From assembly GCA_020059765.1 (NCBI GenBank), contig JAGVBM010000046.1, positions 1 to 8,165 on the forward strand: a stretch of 8,165 nt of DNA, in the 5' to 3' direction. The stretch is from Bacillota bacterium (GTDB taxonomy: Bacteria > Bacillota > Bacilli > Tumebacillales > Effusibacillaceae). Below are positions 6,654-8,165 of the stretch, piece by piece (position 1 is the first letter of the stretch; each line of letters opens with the position of its first letter). The translations under genes were made by a program, and so were the position numbers. The notes beneath the pieces were generated by a model. It was not told the origin of the DNA. It searched no databases and saw only the letters and a program-made list of their open reading frames with translations.

Positions 6654-6655
6654 TC
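6647..6655 (+). promoter_or_regulatory. Extended ribosome binding site that decides the amidase start
   Basis: GAGGTGATC is complementary to the 3' end of 16S rRNA over nine bases. Measured from GAGG, it lies 8 bases before ATG 6659. It also contains the TGA stop of the preceding gene (6651-6653), so terminating ribosomes can restart directly. A GTG at 6650 lies inside this element and is therefore not the likely start. Confidence 0.75.
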
Positions 6656-6658
6656 CCG

Positions 6659-8026
6659 ATGGACAGACATGAAATTTGTGAACTCGACATATCGCAAGCG
6701 ATGGCCCTCATGAAACAGCATCAACTTTCACCGGTTGAACTTACGCAGGCGTGCCTTGATCGAATTGGGCGGCTGGACGGGAAGATTCAAGCGTGGATCA
6801 CCGTCCTTCCTGAAGCAGCGCTGGCGGCTGCGCGTGAAATGGAAACGATGCTGATGCGAGGGGGACCGATCGGTCCCCTGTTCGGCATTCCTTTTGCGGC
6901 AAAAGATCTTTTTTACACAGCGGGCATTCGCACAACAGGCGGATCGCAAGCGGATGCTGATTTTGTTCCGCATTTCGACGCCACAGTTCTGATACAATTG
7001 AAAAAAGCGGGTGCCATTCTGCTCGGCAAGACCACAACGACCGAGTACGCGTTTCTGGGCGGGCCCCCGAAGACACGGAATCCATGGAATCTAAATCACA
7101 CGCCCGGCGGATCGAGCGCCGGTTCTGCAGCGGCATTGGCCGCCTCAATGGCCCTGTTCTCGCTCGGGACGCAAACCGCAGGTTCTGTGCTGCGGCCTGC
7201 CGCGTATAATGGGCTGACCGGGTTGAAAGCGACGTATGGACGCATCAGCCGGCACGGCGTCATCGCTCTCAGCTGGAGTCTTGATCATACAGGCTTGTTC
7301 GCGAAATCGGCGGCCGATGCCGCCCTTTTGCTCACGGTCATGGCCGGGTATGACAGCGCGGATCCCGGTTCGGCAGATGTGCCTGTGCCCGATTTTCAAC
7401 GTGCTTTGCAACGCGATGTGCGCGGCATGACGGTGGGAGTTCCCCGTTCGTTCTTTACGGACGGTTTGGATGATGATCTTCGGCAGCACTTTGAAACGGC
7501 TTTGCACGTGTTTCGAGACCTTGGCGTGCATGTGCGGGAGGTGGAGCTGCCCGCCAGTTTTCACGACGCTAACGCGGCCCATTGGCTCATTATGCGGGCG
7601 GAGGCTGCCGCCTATCATCAGGACGCCTATGAGAAGAACCCCCATCTGTTTGGCAAGAGCATCAGCGAAGCGATTGAAATCGGCCTGCGGCTGTCATCTG
7701 TCGATTATCTGCGGGCGCAGCGGATTCGCTCGATCTTTCAAAAAGAAATGAATGAGCAACTGCAGCAAGTTGATGCTTGGATAACCCCCAGCACGCCGAC
7801 GAGCGCTCCGTTTGGGATTTCAAAAACAGGGCTGCCGATATTCAATACCCCTTTTACGAATGCGGGTGTTCCGGCAATCTCCATTCCGATGGGAATGGAT
7901 CGAGGGGGCCTGCCGACAGGGCTGCAGATCATCGCAAAAGCATTCCAGGAAGAAACATTGTTTGCTTTAGGACACGCCTTTCAAACATCGACCGATTGGC
8001 ATAAACGCCGACCGGCCAATCTATAA
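6659..8026 (+). CDS. Amidase-signature family amidase
   Basis: This 455-residue hydrolase carries the Ser-cisSer-Lys triad of the amidase-signature family: Lys82 (FAAKD), cis-Ser152 (GGSSAGS) and nucleophile Ser176 (GTQTAGSVLRPA, normally GTDTGGS or GTQTGGS). The core from LFGIPFAAKDLF through KATYGRISRHG and the later SLDHTGLFAKSAADAALL are standard for stand-alone amidases related to GatA and AtzE. There is no gatB or gatC here and the organisation is catabolic, so a tRNA amidotransferase role is unlikely. The family cleaves many aliphatic and aromatic amides; the substrate is unknown. The start is set by the extended ribosome binding site; beginning at GTG 6650 would add three residues. 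Together with the preceding C-N hydrolase it could release nitrogen from the imported compound in two steps. Its stop overlaps the ATG of the next gene (TAATG). Confidence 0.93.
   Translation: MDRHEICELDISQAMALMKQHQLSPVELTQACLDRIGRLDGKIQAWITVLPEAALAAAREMETMLMRGGPIGPLFGIPFAAKDLFYTAGIRTTGGSQADADFVPHFDATVLIQLKKAGAILLGKTTTTEYAFLGGPPKTRNPWNLNHTPGGSSAGSAAALAASMALFSLGTQTAGSVLRPAAYNGLTGLKATYGRISRHGVIALSWSLDHTGLFAKSAADAALLLTVMAGYDSADPGSADVPVPDFQRALQRDVRGMTVGVPRSFFTDGLDDDLRQHFETALHVFRDLGVHVREVELPASFHDANAAHWLIMRAEAAAYHQDAYEKNPHLFGKSISEAIEIGLRLSSVDYLRAQRIRSIFQKEMNEQLQQVDAWITPSTPTSAPFGISKTGLPIFNTPFTNAGVPAISIPMGMDRGGLPTGLQIIAKAFQEETLFALGHAFQTSTDWHKRRPANL
6861..6878 (+). repeat. Perfect 18-bp palindrome inside the amidase gene
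   Basis: GGGGACCGATCGGTCCCC equals its own reverse complement over 18 bases and codes for part of the GGPIGPL stretch around residues 68-74. As RNA it could form a 7-bp G/C-rich stem with a GATC loop. It is about 200 bases into the gene. A function is not established. Confidence 0.5.
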
Positions 8027-8165
8027 TGGCTATTTTTCTATCCATGTTCTTCATAAGTATCTTATTGGGATTTGCCGGTGCGGGCGGCTCGGGAATCATG
8101 ATCGGGATGCTGGTGGCTCTGTTTCACATCCCGATTCATACGGCTCTCGGGACGGCTGTGGCAGC
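8026..8165 (+). CDS. TauE/SafE-family membrane exporter, N-terminal part (cut by window edge)
   Basis: Forty-six codons are visible from ATG 8026, which shares a base with the amidase stop. They encode a hydrophobic segment (IFLSMFFISILLGFAGAGG) and the glycine-rich turn GFAGAGGSGIMIGML followed by HIPIHTALGTAVA. This matches the first helix pair of TauE/SafE proteins, which move sulfite, sulfoacetate or other organic anions across the cytoplasmic membrane. No clear Shine-Dalgarno precedes the ATG, so translation is likely coupled to the amidase. Its place in the operon suggests export of the acid left after deamidation. Family identity rests on a short stretch. Confidence 0.75.
   Translation, partial: MAIFLSMFFISILLGFAGAGGSGIMIGMLVALFHIPIHTALGTAVA

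Noticed and set aside
1..8165. CRISPR arrays, insertion sequences, tRNA or rRNA genes
   Set aside because: I saw no regularly spaced repeats, transposase motifs or RNA gene signatures.

Overview
The window looks like a mid-GC, Gram-positive (Bacillales-like) chromosome. The evidence is strong AGGAGG-type ribosome binding sites, including one that matches the 16S rRNA tail almost completely (GAGGTGATC). There is also an intracellular subtilisin of the Bacillus Isp type, a lipoprotein substrate-binding protein and a GlnR/TnrA-type operator. The genus cannot be fixed from the sequence. My guess, as inference only, is something near Alicyclobacillus/Effusibacillus/Brevibacillus.

Left part, minus strand (1-2722): a beta-class carbonic anhydrase has its own sigma-A promoter (TTGACG-17-TATACT) and a hairpin/T-tract terminator. 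Downstream on the same strand is a second unit. It encodes an intracellular subtilisin-like protease with a C-terminal extension. After a single stop codon and six intervening bases, in the same reading frame, comes the N-terminal two thirds or less of an AcoR/DhaR-type GAF-domain activator that runs off the left edge.

Right part, plus strand (2952-8165): a tight operon encodes an SsuB/TauB-type ABC ATPase, an SsuC/TauC-type permease, a lipoprotein substrate-binding protein, a nitrilase-superfamily C-N hydrolase, an amidase-signature amidase, and the start of a TauE/SafE-family membrane exporter that runs off the right edge. Genes overlap as TAATG twice, and the amidase Shine-Dalgarno contains the stop codon of the hydrolase gene, so translation is probably coupled throughout.

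The most informative signal is in the 229-bp divergent intergenic region. A 17-bp inverted repeat, TGTAA-N7-TTACA, fits the GlnR/TnrA nitrogen-control box (TGTNA-N7-TNACA). It is centred about 50 bp upstream of the start predicted from a TATCAT -10. Together with the transporter and two successive amide-bond hydrolases, this suggests a nitrogen-scavenging system: import of a small amide or N-carbamoyl compound, stepwise release of ammonia, and export of the remaining acid by the TauE/SafE protein. The carbonic anhydrase next door would fit a CO2-releasing carbamoyl substrate, but that link is speculative. The substrate is not identifiable from sequence alone.
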